Shown: positions 9,140-10,735 of the stretch, one piece after another
Numbering within the stretch: the stretch's first letter is position 1
How the letters are laid out: each line of letters opens with the position of its first letter
Assembly (NCBI GenBank): GCA_013054445.1
Contig: JAAMPI010001762.1
Location: 1-10,735, forward strand
DNA length: 10,735 bases
DNA from: Cudoniella acicularis
Taxonomy: Eukaryota > Ascomycota > Leotiomycetes > Helotiales > Helotiaceae
Direction of reading: 5' to 3'
The notes under the pieces: model-generated
Told to the model about the DNA's origin: nothing
Database searches by the model: none
The model's input: only the letters and a program-made list of their open reading frames with translations
Position numbers and translations under genes: made by a program

Positions 9140-9944
9140 TCTTAGCGTATATAAAGGTCGGAGCTTCTTACTAGTTATGTCTCTTCTGTCTAATATAAAA
9201 CTAGGCCTGCTACTCCTATTATCTCGTCCCCTTTTTGATCTTAGGCATTATAGGCAAGCGTTTGTTCGTTAAAACCAGTCGACGTAGTCTTCTTCCTGAC
9301 TAAGTCTACTTTCTGAGTATTCTAGAGCGATATAATAGCCAAAAACTCGAATGATGTATGCCCCTTTATAGAAAATGGCCTCAGGCCCTATATACCTAGG
9401 TCGTATACGGGCCACGATAGTAAACTTTATTACTATAGCCCGTGTAATGACTAGGCGGGAGCGTTCTACTCTAGGCGTCAATTGAATACTGATTCGTCAA
9501 GCCACTATACGTTATTAATTGCCACCTAAAACTGCTTTATCATTTTTATTATATATCGTAGTTTGTTAGAAATTCGTATATTATCTAATAGTATAAAAAA
9601 CCTCGATTTCAAGTGATATAGGTCTCCCGGGGGGTGGCGGAGGTAATCCGTCTCTTCCGATATTTTGTTTTACCCTAAAAGTTAATAATACTATAGAACT
9701 TATCGTATAGGCAGCCGATCATATTACGTTCTAATATAGCACTACGTATAGAGAGACATCTTATATATCAATTCCTTTTTCTATGTTATATATCCGTGAT
9801 AGACTAGGTTATAATTTAGGCTCCTATAGAAGGTCTTATTAGGATAGCTTATAGCCGGATATAGCTCTATACTATATATCTTATATAATCAGGCTTAATC
9901 GTCTGTCTATCATCGGTCTTAATTACTCTTTAACAGATCATAAA
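9140..9944. other. Unassigned region between the Dicer and F-box relics
   Basis: I recognise no gene in these 800 bases. The only notable frame is minus-strand 9481-9269 (70 codons, non-ATG start, ending DYVDWF). It would be convergent with Dicer, has a TGA shortly upstream and matches no family I know. CA and TG are only moderately depleted up to about 9640 and strongly depleted beyond. The interval presumably holds the Dicer 3' UTR and the F-box gene promoter. Confidence 0.5.
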
Positions 9945-10735
9945 ATACCCCCTCCTCTAATTTCTTTACTACCTAAACTCCTTTACGACATTTTAAGAAA
10001 GCTATCTATCGAAGATAGCCGTAATTTATTACTAAGTTACCGCGAGATTCGTAATAATAGTAAGTATACTTTCGACTAAAAGTGCTTTCGTATTATACCG
10101 CTTACCTTAAAGCACGAGAGTATATCATAAGCTAAAGACCTTACGAAGGAACAACCGTATTGTTTTCTTAAAGAGATTATTATTCGGATAGACCGAGAAT
10201 ATGACCGCTATCCGGGAAAACTCTATCTTAAAGACCGCCTACTTTTCCTTTTTACTAATATACTTTAGGTTTCTACTAAATTCGACACTATTATAATTTA
10301 ATATGATCTAGAAGAGTTTGATTCGCGTATAGGACGGTATCGCGCTTATATAAAAGCTATAGTTTAGGTAATAAAAACTTTCTTAAACGGCTATAGAAGT
10401 ACCGATTTTAAAATCGATATATAAAAACATCCGACTATACGATTACGCTACCCTATTTACTCTTAATAAAAATTTTCTAAACTAAGTATATTCTATAGGG
10501 CTTAGATTCGAACCGTATGATATTATAGTACGGTCTATATAAGAGCTCCTACCTCTTATAACGAATCTTAAAGAGATTTCTTTAATAAACGACACTAGCG
10601 AGACGCTTATTTTAAACCCTATTTAGAAAGTTATAAAGGTAGTAAGTTCTAAAACATTAGAAAGTATTTCCTTTATCGGAGTTAATACTACTAAAGACAA
10701 ACTATAAGAGATTCTAGATTCTTTAAAAGCTTTTC
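9945..10735 (+). pseudogene. F-box-like protein relic, RIP-mutated, cut by window edge
   Basis: Ignoring stops, the plus strand opens with a proline-rich start (ATA at 9945-9947, probably ATG before TpG-to-TpA change). It continues SLLPKLLYDILRKLSIEDSR then NLLLSYREIR, the pattern of an F-box (LP..LL..IL..LS..D...L). F-box proteins recruit targets to SCF ubiquitin ligases. A following charged, isoleucine/leucine-rich body includes KEIIIRIDREYDRYPGK. Near 10420-10445 the reading moves one frame, either an indel or an intron. It then continues with ELLPLITNLKEISL and SISFIGVNTTKDKL, like the irregular leucine-rich C-terminal parts of fungal F-box proteins. In-frame stops are almost all TAA/TAG. 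The gene continues past the window. The F-box assignment rests on the motif pattern alone. Confidence 0.62.

Larger units (their letters stand above)
3640..10735. other. RIP-mutated tract
   Basis: Bases from about 3640 to the right edge show the repeat-induced point mutation footprint. Counting by hand, 4141-4260 has 3 CA+TG and 12 TA, while 3121-3240 on the unmutated side has 14 CA+TG and 4 TA. Broken codons in the three genes of the tract are TAA or TAG, never TGA in the frames I followed. Specific cases fit TpG to TpA: Dicer DE to DK in the DEAH box, ATG to ATA in the Walker A region, and CAT to TAT at conserved histidines. Erosion is uneven: CA and TG are better kept around 5940-6450 and 8880-8960. 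Confidence 0.9.

Noticed and set aside
4400..9140. The AT-enriched, stop-filled tract as a decayed transposon
   Set aside because: This is the usual explanation for a RIP tract, but reading through the stops gave a complete Dicer (helicase, dimerisation and two RNase III domains). I found no reverse transcriptase, transposase or integrase motif.

Overview
The window is chromosomal DNA from a filamentous ascomycete (Pezizomycotina). The signs are short GT-AG introns of about 45-100 nt with CTNAC-type branch points, fungal-type RNA-silencing genes, and the footprint of repeat-induced point mutation (RIP). RIP changes CpA to TpA on both strands, so CA and TG are scarce, TA is abundant, and CAA, CAG and TGG codons have become TAA or TAG.

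Layout. Positions 1-1061 are non-coding flank. Positions 1062-4365 (minus strand) hold a complete fungal Argonaute gene of four exons. Its 3' two thirds (linker, PAZ, MID, PIWI with a DEDD catalytic set) look unmutated apart from one single-base frameshift. Its first ~725 bp (RG-rich leader and N domain) are RIP-eroded, with ten in-frame TAA/TAG stops. A cluster of 25 Ns (3640-3785) sits on the boundary. Positions 4366 to about 4670 are a short divergent intergenic region. From about 4672 to 9139 (plus strand) is a heavily RIP-mutated fungal Dicer, DCL2 type. It can be read by ignoring stops: DExD/H helicase with Walker A, helicase C domain, Dicer dimerisation domain, RNase IIIa, RNase IIIb and C-terminal tail, with at least five introns. 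Positions 9140-9944 are unassigned. From 9945 to the window edge (plus strand) lies a RIP-mutated F-box-like gene relic.

Taken together, this is a head-to-head Argonaute/Dicer pair, the slicer and the small-RNA producer of one silencing pathway, that has been destroyed by a second genome-defence system, RIP. Because RIP acts on duplications, a second copy of the DCL2 / 5'-Argonaute / F-box segment probably exists or existed elsewhere in the genome. The sharp boundary inside Argonaute and the Ns on it could mark the end of the duplicated segment, or an assembly join between a mutated and an intact copy.
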